Notes under the pieces: generated by a model | What the model saw: only the letters and a program-made list of their open reading frames with translations | What the model was told of the DNA's origin: nothing | Database searches by the model: none | Assembly (NCBI GenBank): GCA_019115605.1 | Contig: DXDG01000019.1 | Span: forward strand, 62,001 to 126,000 | From: Candidatus Alistipes faecigallinarum | GTDB lineage: Bacteria; Bacteroidota; Bacteroidia; Bacteroidales; Rikenellaceae | Direction: 5' to 3' | Length of the DNA stretch: 64,000 nt | Shown: piece by piece, positions 1 through 10,128 of the stretch | How the letters are laid out: each line of letters opens with the position of its first letter | Position numbering within the stretch: position 1 is the stretch's first letter | Translations under genes and position numbers: made by a program

Positions 1-882
<882 letters not shown>

Positions 883-2778
883 TTATCGGTTCGAAGAGCG
901 TTTGAATTCGACGACAAGGGCCTGGCGGGGGCCTACGACGGTTTGGTCATCCGGCTCGCAGGCCTCGCCGGTGAGGACGTTGCGGCCCTCGCGGAGGCCG
1001 TCTGCGATCTCGGCGTAGTGCGACCAGGGGATCTGCTTCCGGCCGCGCGAGTTGTTGATGAAGATGAATACCGCGTCGGTGTCGTCGTAACGGAAGTAGG
1101 CGTAGGTGTTGTCGCGCGAGAGGAAGTGCATCGTGCGGCCGTTGTGGATCACGGGCTTGGTCCGGCGCCACTGGAAGAGCCGCTGTGCATGGTCGAAGAG
1201 CTCCTTGTCGAGCCCCGTGCGACCCTCGGCCGTGAAGAGGTTACGCTCGTCGCCGGCCCAGCCGCCCGGGAAATCGACGCGCAGACCGCCGTGTCCCTGC
1301 GAGAGGTCCTTCGAGGTGAACATCATCTCGTCGCCGGCGAAGACCTGCGGGATGCCGCGCATCGTGGCGAGCATCGTCATGACGAGCTTCAGCCGCTCGG
1401 GATTCTTGCGCACGACGTCGCCGATGCGCTCCGTGTCGTGGTTTCCGGCGAAGATCATCATCTTCGAGAGGTCGTGGTAGACGAAGTCGTGCGACAGACA
1501 GTCGTAGATGCGCGTCATCCCCTCGCCCCAGCGGAGCGAGTCGGTCGGCAGCGCGCGGCAGATGGCCTCCTGCAGCGGGAAGTCCATGATCGACGGGAGG
1601 TGCGAGTCGAAGCCGTCCTTGTTTTCGTTGCCGCCCTGCCAGTAGGCCAGCTGCGGGATCGACGAGGTCCAGCACTCGCCCACGATGTTCAGCCCGGGGT
1701 ACTCGCGCAGTACGGCGGCGCACCACTCGCTCATCGGGCCCTTCTCGTTATAGGGATAGGTATCGACGCGGAATCCGTCCAGGCCGGCATACTCGGTCCA
1801 CCAGACGGCCCACTGCTGGAAGTAGCGCAGCACATAGGGGTTGTCGAGGTTCATGTCGGGCATCGAGGGGACGAACCAGCCGCTCTCCTGCAGGTTGAGG
1901 TCGTATTTCGAGGCGTTGGGGTCCATGTTCGTCGAGAAGCAGACGTTCGTGGCGGTGTACTCGGGGAACTGGTGGATCCAGTCCTCGAAGGGCAGGTCGC
2001 GCATCCACCAGTGGGCCGTGCCGCAGTGGTTGGTTACGACGTCCATGATCACCTTCAGCCCCTTTTCGTGGGCCTCGGCGACAAGGTCGCGGTACTCCTC
2101 GTTCGATCCGAAGCGGGGGTCGATGCGGTAGTAGTCGGCGCAGGCGTAGCCGTGGTACGATCCTTCGGGCTCGTCGTCAAGCAGCAGGGGCGTGGGCCAG
2201 ATGACCGTGGCACCCAGGTCGGCGATGTAGTCCAGATGGTCGCGGATGCCCTGTATGTCGCCTCCGTGGCGGCCGAAGAAGGCCGTGCGGTCGGCCTTCT
2301 CCTGCGTGTCGGGGGTGGAGTCGTTGTCGGGGTTGCCGTTGGCGAAGCGGTCGGGCATGAGGAGGTAGATCATGTCCGCGGTCGAGAAGCTGCCGCGCTG
2401 TGCCGACCCTTCGCGGCGTGCCGCGATCTCGTAGGGCATCTTGAACTCCCGCCCCTCCTTCGAGAAGACGAGGTAGTAGGTGCCCGGTGCGGCCGCGGCG
2501 TCGATCTGCACGTCGACGAAGAGGTAGTTGGGGCTGTCGGCCCGGTGGACGGCCGTAGCCTTCACGCCGCGGCCGCCCTCGATGCGGACGTCGTAGTCGG
2601 CGATCGCCTCCCCGGCGACGAGCAGTTGGAGCGGGGTGCGCATTTGCGTCCACCACGAGAGGGGTTCGATACGGGTGATCTCCCCCGAGGCGTCGGCTAC
2701 CGACGCGGGGTCGAAGGCCGGTTGGGTTGCACAGGAGAGCAATCCGGCAGCTGCGAGTGTCATCAGAATTCGGTTCAA
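883..2778 (-). CDS. GH13 alpha-amylase/cyclomaltodextrinase-type lipoprotein
   Basis: A 631-residue GH13 glycosidase, likely a surface or periplasmic lipoprotein acting on starch fragments or cyclodextrins. The lipobox LLSC puts the acylated Cys at 16. Residues 33-120 resemble the Cyc-maltodext_N beta-sandwich and are followed by the (beta/alpha)8 barrel. All four GH13 regions are visible: DVVTNH near 246, GFRVD with nucleophile D339, GEC with acid/base E368, and NHD ending at D448. I take the TTG start at 2778 because the next ATG (codon 6) would leave a signal peptide with no positive charge. It lies 30 bp after the preceding GH13 stop and 15 bp before the GH97 start, so it is in the operon. 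Neopullulanase or cyclomaltodextrinase activity are the main alternatives. Confidence 0.9.
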   Translation of the reverse strand: MNRILMTLAAAGLLSCATQPAFDPASVADASGEITRIEPLSWWTQMRTPLQLLVAGEAIADYDVRIEGGRGVKATAVHRADSPNYLFVDVQIDAAAAPGTYYLVFSKEGREFKMPYEIAARREGSAQRGSFSTADMIYLLMPDRFANGNPDNDSTPDTQEKADRTAFFGRHGGDIQGIRDHLDYIADLGATVIWPTPLLLDDEPEGSYHGYACADYYRIDPRFGSNEEYRDLVAEAHEKGLKVIMDVVTNHCGTAHWWMRDLPFEDWIHQFPEYTATNVCFSTNMDPNASKYDLNLQESGWFVPSMPDMNLDNPYVLRYFQQWAVWWTEYAGLDGFRVDTYPYNEKGPMSEWCAAVLREYPGLNIVGECWTSSIPQLAYWQGGNENKDGFDSHLPSIMDFPLQEAICRALPTDSLRWGEGMTRIYDCLSHDFVYHDLSKMMIFAGNHDTERIGDVVRKNPERLKLVMTMLATMRGIPQVFAGDEMMFTSKDLSQGHGGLRVDFPGGWAGDERNLFTAEGRTGLDKELFDHAQRLFQWRRTKPVIHNGRTMHFLSRDNTYAYFRYDDTDAVFIFINNSRGRKQIPWSHYAEIADGLREGRNVLTGEACEPDDQTVVGPRQALVVEFKRSSNR

Positions 2779-2808
2779 AGCGTATTTGTTGATAAAGTTA
2801 GCAATAAA

Positions 2809-4200
2809 TTACATGGGTTGTGCGGCCGTCGATTGCTGCGGCTGTGCGGCCGCTTCCTGCCCGGAGGTGAAGAGCGCCCAGCCCCAGGCCGGCAGGGTGA
2901 TCCGCTCGCCCGGCGCAAGGCGCTTCCCGGAGAAGTATTCGCTCCGCGGCTCCTGCAGCGCGGGGTCGCACACCGCCTCGCGGTTGGAGAGGTTGGCCAC
3001 GACGAGCACCTCGTCCGCACCCTTGCGGCGCGTGAATCCGACAACCCCTTCGGGCAGCGTCCCGGCCTCCATCCAGACGGTTTCGCCGCCCCGCTCCCCG
3101 GCCGCGAGGGCCTCGTGGTCGTGGCGCAGGCGGATCAGCTGCCGGTAGAAGCCGGTCAGGTCGTTCTCGACCCACTGCGGGACGGGATCCTTCTCGAAGA
3201 AGGCGAAGCGGTGGTCGTAGCCCATCTCCTGCCCGGTGTAGATGAGCGGCTGCCCCTTGGGCAGGGTGAAGGTGAGCAGCGCCATCACGCGGGCGGCGGG
3301 GCCCATGCGCTCGAACTCCGTTCCGGCCCAGGAGTTCTCGTCGTGGTTCGAGGTGAACATCAGGCGGAAAGCCTCGGGCGGAGTCGTCGAATCCTCCTTC
3401 TCGACCTGGCGCTGCAGCTCGGCGGGACTCTTCTCGCCCCGGGCGATGGCGTTCATCAGGTGGTGCAGCTCCCAGGCGTAGGAGGCGTCGAAAGCCTCCT
3501 CGTGCAGCGCGGGATCCTCCCCTTCGGCCAGCAGGTAGATGCCCGGGTAGTCGCGCCGCAGGGCGGGCAGCGTCGTGCGCCAGAAGTCGATCGGCACCTC
3601 GCAGGCCATGTCGCAGCGGAATCCGTCGATGCCGCGGTCGAGCCAGAAGCGCATCGCCTGCTCCATGGCCGCACGCATGTCGGCGTTGCCGTAGTTGAGT
3701 TTGGCGATGTCGGTCCAGTCGTACTGCACGATCGTGCGGCCCAGCGAGTCGCGGACGTACCAGTCGGCGGGCTGCTCGCGGATCCACCGGGCGTCGGGCG
3801 AGGTGTGGTTGGCCACCCAGTCGAGGATGACGCGCAGGCCGAGCCGGTGGGCTTCGGCGAGGAAGCGGTCGAAATCCTCCATCGTCCCGAATTCGGGATT
3901 CACGGCCGTGTAGTCCGAGATGGCGTAGTAGGAGCCGAGGGTTCCCTTGCGCTCCAGCACGCCGATCGGGTAGATCGGCATGAGCCACACCACGTCGATG
4001 CCCAGCTTTTGGAGCCGGGGCAGCTCGCGCATGGCGGCACGGAGGGTCCCTTCGGGGGTGTACTGGCGGACGTTCATCTCATAGATGACCGACCGGTAGC
4101 TCCACCCGGGGTGTGCGGAGGTTGCGGCGGGTTCGGCCGGCGTGTTCTGGCAGGCCGTCATAGCCGCAAGCAGGGTCAGCAGAAGAAGCAGTCGTTTCAT
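2809..4200 (-). CDS. GH13 alpha-amylase family lipoprotein
   Basis: A compact 463-residue GH13 enzyme with lipoprotein signal MKRLLLLLTLLAAMTAC (Cys17). The barrel begins almost at once (YEMNVRQYTPEG near 40-50), so there is no N-terminal accessory domain. GH13 signatures are complete: DWVANH near 127, GFRCD with nucleophile D197, LLAEGED with E226, and SNHD with D287. A short C-terminal beta domain follows. It sits 16 bp after the SusG-like gene and 30 bp before the next GH13, inside the operon. Its role is inferred to be hydrolysis of malto-oligosaccharides. Three different GH13 lipoproteins in one operon suggests division of labour over chain length, branching or location, but the sequence alone does not assign these. 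Confidence 0.9.
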   Translation of the reverse strand: MKRLLLLLTLLAAMTACQNTPAEPAATSAHPGWSYRSVIYEMNVRQYTPEGTLRAAMRELPRLQKLGIDVVWLMPIYPIGVLERKGTLGSYYAISDYTAVNPEFGTMEDFDRFLAEAHRLGLRVILDWVANHTSPDARWIREQPADWYVRDSLGRTIVQYDWTDIAKLNYGNADMRAAMEQAMRFWLDRGIDGFRCDMACEVPIDFWRTTLPALRRDYPGIYLLAEGEDPALHEEAFDASYAWELHHLMNAIARGEKSPAELQRQVEKEDSTTPPEAFRLMFTSNHDENSWAGTEFERMGPAARVMALLTFTLPKGQPLIYTGQEMGYDHRFAFFEKDPVPQWVENDLTGFYRQLIRLRHDHEALAAGERGGETVWMEAGTLPEGVVGFTRRKGADEVLVVANLSNREAVCDPALQEPRSEYFSGKRLAPGERITLPAWGWALFTSGQEAAAQPQQSTAAQPM

Positions 4201-4216
4201 GGCGTATGTTTTGGTT

Positions 4217-6523
4217 TCAGAGCAGGTATACGACCGAGGAGTAGCCTTCGAGGATCAGGACGGTCTGCCCCTCCTCGCTCCGCTGGCGCACCGAGCCCGA
4301 GACACCGACGGCCTTGACGGGCTTGTCCTCAAGGGTCAGGGTCTGTGTCGAGGCCGAGAAGTTGTGGACGACGAGCATCTTCTCGCTGTCGCTCTCGCGG
4401 TACCAGACGGCCACGGCCTCCTGCGCGTCGTTGTTTTCGTTGTAGGTGGGGTGCTTGACCATTCGGCCCTCGGCCAGCGCGGGGTAGGTGTTGCGCAGCC
4501 GCGCGAAGGTGCGGTAGAGGTTCAGCAGCGAACCCTCCTCGGTCTCCTGGGCCTCTACCGAGATCGACTCCGTGAGCATCGCGCGGTCGATCTTGCCCGA
4601 GAGGGATCCTGCGGCGAGCTCCCGCCCGGCCCGGTCCCAGAGAATCGGCGTGCGGACATATTCGTCGCCGTTCTGCTTCGTGCCCCAATAGCCGAGCTCC
4701 TCGCCCTGGTAGATGTAGGGCGCGCCCTGTGCCGTGAGCAGTACGGCCGCGGCGACCCGCAGACGCCCCTCCACGCGCCCGAGCGTCGAGGCCGTGCGGT
4801 CCTCGTCGTGGTTCGAGAGCTTCGTGGCCTCGATATAGTCGGCGCGGTACTGTGCGTAGGCGGGCTGGTATTCGAGGATGTCCTTGACAAAGTAGCGGCC
4901 GATGCCGTTCTGCAGCGCCCACGAGAGCTTGTACCAGAACGAGAACTCGAACAGCGCCGGGAGCCCCCGATAGTAGGGGGCGGCCTTCTCCGCATCGTCG
5001 AGCATCTCACCCACCATGTAGAAGTCTCCCGTACCGCCCCGGGCGTGGTAGGAGTCGTTCATGCGGTCGTAGAACTTCCCGAAGAAGGTGGGGTTCTCGT
5101 CGTTGTAGGCGTTGTGGTAGATGTGCTTCACGGCGTCGAGGCGGAATCCGTCCACGCCCATCGCCACCCATTTGTCGGCCGCATCGGTCAGGGCCTTGAA
5201 GGCCGGCGACGTCTCGGCCTCGGCGGCCTTTCCGTAGTTGAGGTCGGCGAAGGCCGCCGTCCAGAAGTGCGAGTGGTACATCGTCGGCAGCGAGAACTGG
5301 ATGTTGGCGGCCGAACTGCTCGACGTCATCGTGAAGGGTACGCCCATCTCGATGATGGTCCGGTTGTCGGGGGCCCCGAACTTCGTGCCGCCGTCCCACG
5401 AGGTGGTCGAGGTGCGGATGAGGAATCCCCAGTCGGAGTCGAAGTCGAGCGTCAGACGGTAGTGCGTATCGTCGGTGGCGTAGAAACGCGCCATCTGCGC
5501 ATCGCCGTAGTAGAGGTACTTGCCGCCGGCCGAGGTGTCGGTATTCTTCGCATCGGGGGCGTCGGTCGTCTCGCTGACCGTGACGGTGGGTGCCGCGGGG
5601 TCGGTCCAGTCCAGCTCGAAGCGGAAGCGCCCCGCGGCTCCGGCCCCCGAGTCGGTCGGGAACCACTGCCCGCTGTCGTAGCCGGCCGCGCCCTCCGTGG
5701 CGATCTGGTCGATCCGCCCGGCGGCGATGTCGCCCTGCGGGTCCTTCGAGAAGATGTAGTAGTCGCGGTAGGGGCTCTGCTCCGAGGAGACGGCATCCCG
5801 GAACCAGGGATGCTCCCGCCCCGTGTGGTTGAGCACATAGTCCAGGTAAACCTTGATGCCGCGGGCATGGGCGGCGTCGATCAGGGCCTGCAGGTCGGCC
5901 TCCGTGCCGAAGGCGGGATTGACGGCCGTGTAGTCGAGCACGTCGTAGCCGTGGTACGACGAGGAGGGGTGGATCGGCGAGAGCCAGAGGGCCGCGACAC
6001 CCATCCGGTCGAAGTAGTCGAGCCTTTCGATCAGGCCCTTTAGGTCGCCCTTCGTGTCGCCGTCGCCGTCGGCAAAGCTGTAGACGAGCACCTGGTAGGT
6101 GATCCCCGCCCGCTTGACGTTGTCCCAGGCGTCGGGCTCCGCCACGACGCTTTCGCTTCCGGCCGCCGCGTCGCCGCGCTGCGTGACGGTCAGCGGCACC
6201 GCTTCGCATCCCGGGGCCGTGAAGGTGAGCGTTACGCTGCGCTCCTCGCCTCCGTTGGCCTCGACGTTGATGTGGAACGAGGTCGAGGTGCGCCCTTCGC
6301 GCAGCTCGGGCGAGCACCATGCGCTTTGCGCCGGCTGCGTGAGGCTCCACGAGCCGGCCGTGGTGGTGAGCTCCACGAGCTGGCTTCCGGCCGCGGCGTC
6401 GAATTCGAGCTCTCCGGGCGTTACCTTCAGAAGCGCCGCTTCCGGGCCGGCGGTCTTGTCGTCGCTGCAGGCTCCGAAGGCGAACGTGAGGAGCGCCAGC
6501 AGCAGGTAGAGTATTCTTTTCAT
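4217..6523 (-). CDS. susG: SusG-like surface alpha-amylase with N-terminal BACON and inserted CBM58-like domain
   Basis: Likely the surface endo-amylase that first cuts starch. The lipobox FGAC gives Cys19. Residues 32-115 form a BACON-type domain (motifs TPGELEFDAAAG, WCSPE, VTLTFTAPG, LTVTQRG). The GH13 barrel starts near 140. DYVLNH lies near 228, the nucleophile is D463 (GFRLD), acid/base E506 (VGE) and D573 (SNHD). Between about 295 and 412 the barrel is interrupted by a beta-rich insertion at the position where Bacteroides SusG carries the starch-binding CBM58; I infer the same fold. B. thetaiotaomicron SusG has no BACON domain as far as I know, so this architecture differs. The gene follows the SusE/F-like gene after a 105-bp gap that holds a strong hairpin, and precedes the next GH13 by 16 bp. 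Confidence 0.92.
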   Translation of the reverse strand: MKRILYLLLALLTFAFGACSDDKTAGPEAALLKVTPGELEFDAAAGSQLVELTTTAGSWSLTQPAQSAWCSPELREGRTSTSFHINVEANGGEERSVTLTFTAPGCEAVPLTVTQRGDAAAGSESVVAEPDAWDNVKRAGITYQVLVYSFADGDGDTKGDLKGLIERLDYFDRMGVAALWLSPIHPSSSYHGYDVLDYTAVNPAFGTEADLQALIDAAHARGIKVYLDYVLNHTGREHPWFRDAVSSEQSPYRDYYIFSKDPQGDIAAGRIDQIATEGAAGYDSGQWFPTDSGAGAAGRFRFELDWTDPAAPTVTVSETTDAPDAKNTDTSAGGKYLYYGDAQMARFYATDDTHYRLTLDFDSDWGFLIRTSTTSWDGGTKFGAPDNRTIIEMGVPFTMTSSSSAANIQFSLPTMYHSHFWTAAFADLNYGKAAEAETSPAFKALTDAADKWVAMGVDGFRLDAVKHIYHNAYNDENPTFFGKFYDRMNDSYHARGGTGDFYMVGEMLDDAEKAAPYYRGLPALFEFSFWYKLSWALQNGIGRYFVKDILEYQPAYAQYRADYIEATKLSNHDEDRTASTLGRVEGRLRVAAAVLLTAQGAPYIYQGEELGYWGTKQNGDEYVRTPILWDRAGRELAAGSLSGKIDRAMLTESISVEAQETEEGSLLNLYRTFARLRNTYPALAEGRMVKHPTYNENNDAQEAVAVWYRESDSEKMLVVHNFSASTQTLTLEDKPVKAVGVSGSVRQRSEEGQTVLILEGYSSVVYLL

Positions 6524-6584
6524 GTCGGGGAATCGTTTCGGTTCTCGTTGCTTGCGGCCGGCCGGCCGGTCAGGGGCGGCCGAC

Positions 6585-6618
6585 CAAAACGGGACGGAGC
6601 CGCAGCGCTCCGTCCCGT
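6585..6618 (-). terminator. Intra-operon hairpin between SusE/F-like and SusG-like genes
   Basis: A 12-bp perfect stem (6589-6600 with 6607-6618) and 6-base loop are followed on the minus strand by TTTT. It lies in the only long gap of this operon. It could be a partial terminator, an attenuator or a 3'-end stabiliser that makes susC/D/E mRNA more abundant than the enzyme mRNAs. The T-run is short, so read-through is likely. Confidence 0.5.
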
Positions 6619-6628
6619 GTCGGGGTTG

Positions 6629-8428
6629 TTATTGTACGTCGGCGGGGGTGCGTCCCTGGCTCATGACGTACACCGTGCTGTTCGCCAGGTCGAAGTAGAT
6701 GTCGTAGGTTCCGTCGAGCTGGACCTTCATCTTCTGCGAGCCGCCGCTCGAGATGACCGCCACGGCCGTGTTGATGTCCACCGCGCCGCCCGAGGGGGTG
6801 CCGTAGTTGGCCGAGTCGTCCCAGGCGTTGTTGAAGCGGATCTTGAACTCGTCGGTGGTCTTCAGCACGACGCCCTTGCGGACGAAGTAGCCGCCCTGCT
6901 CGCTCATCGAGAAGTCGCCCAGGTCGCCCCATCCGGAGATGTTGCCCACCAGGCCCCACGTCTCGGCGACATATTCGGGTTTCTCACCGGCAGCCATGAC
7001 GTAGGCGCGGCCGGCCTCGGGCAGCAGCCGGTAGTCGTAGGTTCCGGCCTCGGTGATGACAGCGTTGACCTTGTTGGCCGAGACGGCGAAGGCCGTGCCG
7101 ATCGTGCAGGTGTACATGCCGTCGCCGCCGGCCAGCGAGGCGTCGGCGCCGATCCACTGCGTCTCGTCGCCGTTCTTGAAGAGGAACTGCGAGTTGGCCG
7201 CAACCTCGACGTTCGAGGCCCGGTAGGCGGAGATGTTGCCGCTGGCGCTCTCCATCGGGGTGCCGCCCCAGTCGGGCGTGGCCACGGTCTGTCCGTGGAT
7301 GTACCAGTCTGCCTTCTCGGGCTCGGGCTCCTCGCCGCCGCCCTGGGACGTGCCGTAATCCTCGGCGTTGAGCTCGTAGGTCATTGCCGCGGAGTTGTTC
7401 AGATTGACGTAGATGCGGTACTTGCCGGCCGGCACCTTGATGTTGTCGCCGCTGTCGAGCATTCCCTCGGTTGCGGATCCGAACGAGGTGGTCCAGGCTC
7501 CGTCGAGGCGGAACTTCATTTCACCGGCGGTGAGCTCCACGTCGGCCCAGAATACCTGCTTCGAGGTGTCGAACTCCATGACCACGTCGTTGTCCCAGCT
7601 GCCCACGGCGTCGCCGACGATGCCCAGCTGGCTGAACGACAGGCTCTTGGTGAGCGTCAGCGTGCTGCGGTCGAAGGCGAAGCGGTAGAAGCGCTGCGAG
7701 TAGGCCGTGATGTTGCCCGATCCGCCGCTGGAGATCAGCGTGATCGAGGCGGCCTCGGCCTCGGGTGCGGCGGCGTTGCCGTCGGTGCCCCAGTTGCAGG
7801 AGTCGTCCCAGCCGCCGATACCGGTGATCTTGAATCCGTTGGCAGCCTTGTCGCCGAAGTCGATGACACCCTCGTAGTGGATCTCGTCGTCGAGGAAGCT
7901 GAAGAGGAACTGCGAGTTGCCGTGGTTCCAGCCGCAGTAGTCGCCGATGACCCAGACGGTCGGGTAGACCCGTTCGGCCTTCGTGGCGGTAACCGTTACG
8001 GCCACCGGCTCGGAGTAGTATTTCGCATAGTCGGTGCCGATCGTGGCGCTGACGTAGAAGTTGACGGTCGAGGGGGTGTCGGTGGGAACCTCCACATCGT
8101 AGACGAGCTTCGTGTTGATGCTCTCGTAGGGCTGTTCGGTCGAGGTGCCGGTCAGGTCGGCCAGAAGCACCTGGGGCTCTCCGTCGCCGTACGAGGCCTC
8201 GAGCGAGTAGTTGATCTGCGTGGAGACGCCGAAGTCGGCGGCGTCCCAGGTGAAGACGAGGGTCTCGCCCATGTTCTCCGCAGTAATGACCAGATTCTCG
8301 GGCAGGGCGTGGAGCACGGGCGCCACCACATCCTCCGGAGCGTAGGTTTGGATTTGGTCGAGATCCTGGCAGGCGGTGAAGAGCCCTGCAGCTGCTGCCA
8401 GCATCATCGCATATCGTTTGATTTTCAT
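6629..8428 (-). CDS. SusE/SusF-like starch-binding outer-membrane lipoprotein
   Basis: A 599-residue surface lipoprotein (lipobox FTAC, Cys20) that should hold starch at the cell surface for SusCD and SusG. After an Ig-like SusE N-terminal domain (about 25-150) come four repeated beta-sandwich modules. Each opens with a related strand: VWVIGDYCGWN near 165, LGIVGDAVGSW near 268, WYIHGQTVATPDWGG near 375 and WGLVGNISGWG near 493. Each ends in a tyrosine/phenylalanine-rich strand such as YRIYVNLN or YDIYFDL. This matches SusE_outer/SusF_SusE families; four modules make it longer than classical SusE, so it may merge the SusE and SusF roles. It starts 19 bp after susD. Which modules keep the aromatic starch-binding residues is not established. 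Confidence 0.87.
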   Translation of the reverse strand: MKIKRYAMMLAAAAGLFTACQDLDQIQTYAPEDVVAPVLHALPENLVITAENMGETLVFTWDAADFGVSTQINYSLEASYGDGEPQVLLADLTGTSTEQPYESINTKLVYDVEVPTDTPSTVNFYVSATIGTDYAKYYSEPVAVTVTATKAERVYPTVWVIGDYCGWNHGNSQFLFSFLDDEIHYEGVIDFGDKAANGFKITGIGGWDDSCNWGTDGNAAAPEAEAASITLISSGGSGNITAYSQRFYRFAFDRSTLTLTKSLSFSQLGIVGDAVGSWDNDVVMEFDTSKQVFWADVELTAGEMKFRLDGAWTTSFGSATEGMLDSGDNIKVPAGKYRIYVNLNNSAAMTYELNAEDYGTSQGGGEEPEPEKADWYIHGQTVATPDWGGTPMESASGNISAYRASNVEVAANSQFLFKNGDETQWIGADASLAGGDGMYTCTIGTAFAVSANKVNAVITEAGTYDYRLLPEAGRAYVMAAGEKPEYVAETWGLVGNISGWGDLGDFSMSEQGGYFVRKGVVLKTTDEFKIRFNNAWDDSANYGTPSGGAVDINTAVAVISSGGSQKMKVQLDGTYDIYFDLANSTVYVMSQGRTPADVQ

Positions 8429-8447
8429 GGTTCTTGAGGATTATTGG

Positions 8448-10112
8448 TTATTCTTCGGTGGAGGCGCCGGCACCGTATCCGGGGTTCTGGTGCAGCTCGG
8501 GGTTGGCGGCCAGCTCGGATGCCGGGATGGCGAAGATCTTCATGTGGTCGTCGAAGCCCTGGCCGCTGAACGAGCCGCCCTTGTAGGTCCACAGGAACGA
8601 CGAGGAGGTGAACTTTCCGTAGCGGATCAGGTCCGTGCGGCGGTGTCCCTCCCACATCAGCTCGCGGGCGCGCTCTTCGAGCAGGTAGTCGGCCGTAATC
8701 GACGTCGGGGCCTGGACGCCGGCGCGTTCGCTCAACTCGCGGAGTTTGGGCATCGCCGTGTTGGCCTGTCCGAGGTTCATGCAGGCCTCGGCATAGATCA
8801 GGTAGATCTCGCCCAGACGGATCATCGGGAAGTCGATGTCGGCATAGGCCTTCGAGGCGGCCGTGGCGAGGAACGAGTCGTTGTCCATGTCGTGGGGAAT
8901 GTTGTTGAACTTCAGGCAGCTCCACCCGTTGAGGAAGACGTAGAGCGCATCTTCCATCGACTCCGAGCGACCCTTGATGTAGAACATCTCGCCGCGTTTG
9001 TCGTTCACGTCGTAGGTGCCCGTGGTGTAGTCGGCGTTGCGGACGTTGAAATACTTCTCGACATACTCATACGGCACTCGGATACCGCCCCAGCCGTTGT
9101 TCACACCGTTAATCATCTGCGTCGAGGAGACGTCCGTAGCGGCGATGGACGCCAGCGTGAGGTAGCTCGTACCGCCGTAGGACTGCGTCTGCTCGGCATC
9201 GTAGGCTACGCCGAAGATGACCTCGTTCAGCACGTCGGGATTCTCGCCGTTATCGCCGCGGAACAGGTCGGCATAGTTCGGGCAGAGCGAATATCCCATC
9301 GTGAAGATGCGTTCGCAGGCATCCTTGGCCTCCTGCCACATGGGGGTACCGGTGTAGACTTCGGCGTTGAGGTACATGCGGGCCAGCAGACCCAGTACGG
9401 CGCCCTTGTCGGCCCGCGGGTAGTTCGAGCGTGCGGCCGGCATGGCGCTGTCGTCGGCGGCCAGTTCGGTCAGCTCCGTGATGCAGTAGTCGAAGACATC
9501 CTTGCGCGAAGCCTGCTTGGGGTTCACGCCGCCGCCGAAGGGCGAGTTCTCGGTCGTGAAGGGCACCTCGCCGAAGACGTCGAGGGCCATCCAGTAGAAG
9601 TAGGCGCGCAGGAACCGTGCCTCGGCGCGGAATCCCTGGATCTTGGCGGCCAGCTCGCTGCTCACGCCGCGGTCGGAGAGGCGGTCCGAGGCGGTCTGGC
9701 GCAGGTATTCGTTGGCATAGGCGATACCCTGGAGCGTGCGGACATAGACGGCATAGGTGGCGTCGTTGTCGGCGTCGGACCAGGTGTTGGTGTTCATGGC
9801 GCGAACCCAGGCGTCATTCTCCCAGGCGCACTTGCAGGCGTCGGAGGTAACCTCCTGCACGGTCCAGAAGGCGCGGGTCAGTTCCGATGCGCCCGCATCG
9901 CTGACCTGCAGGTCGGTGGTTTCGTTCGAAACGAAGCAGAAATAGAGTTTGGTCAGTCCGGCGACATATCCGCTCTCATTGGTGCCGTAGACCGTCTCGG
10001 AGGTCGAGTCGGAGGGATTCAGAGGCAGGGTGTCGAGGTCTCCGATACAGGCGGTGAAGAGCATCGAGGCCCCTGCGGCGATCCAGGCGATATGTTTCAT
10101 GGTTGTTTTCAT
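8448..10112 (-). CDS. susD: SusD/RagB-family starch-binding lipoprotein
   Basis: A 554-residue SusD homologue that forms the extracellular lid of the SusC transporter and binds the glycan. Signal peptide with lipobox FTAC gives Cys22 from the first ATG; a second ATG four codons later is also possible. The SusD fold is visible as an N-terminal TPR-like helical part (AEARFLRAYFYWMALDVFGEVPF near 170-190) and the C-terminal SusD signature (PMIRLGEIYLIYAEACMNLG near 425). It lies 16 bp after susC and 19 bp before the SusE/F-like gene. Starch or maltodextrin as ligand is inferred from the GH13/GH97 neighbours. Confidence 0.93.
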   Translation of the reverse strand: MKTTMKHIAWIAAGASMLFTACIGDLDTLPLNPSDSTSETVYGTNESGYVAGLTKLYFCFVSNETTDLQVSDAGASELTRAFWTVQEVTSDACKCAWENDAWVRAMNTNTWSDADNDATYAVYVRTLQGIAYANEYLRQTASDRLSDRGVSSELAAKIQGFRAEARFLRAYFYWMALDVFGEVPFTTENSPFGGGVNPKQASRKDVFDYCITELTELAADDSAMPAARSNYPRADKGAVLGLLARMYLNAEVYTGTPMWQEAKDACERIFTMGYSLCPNYADLFRGDNGENPDVLNEVIFGVAYDAEQTQSYGGTSYLTLASIAATDVSSTQMINGVNNGWGGIRVPYEYVEKYFNVRNADYTTGTYDVNDKRGEMFYIKGRSESMEDALYVFLNGWSCLKFNNIPHDMDNDSFLATAASKAYADIDFPMIRLGEIYLIYAEACMNLGQANTAMPKLRELSERAGVQAPTSITADYLLEERARELMWEGHRRTDLIRYGKFTSSSFLWTYKGGSFSGQGFDDHMKIFAIPASELAANPELHQNPGYGAGASTEE

Positions 10113-10128
10113 GGTTTTCGTTCGGTTT

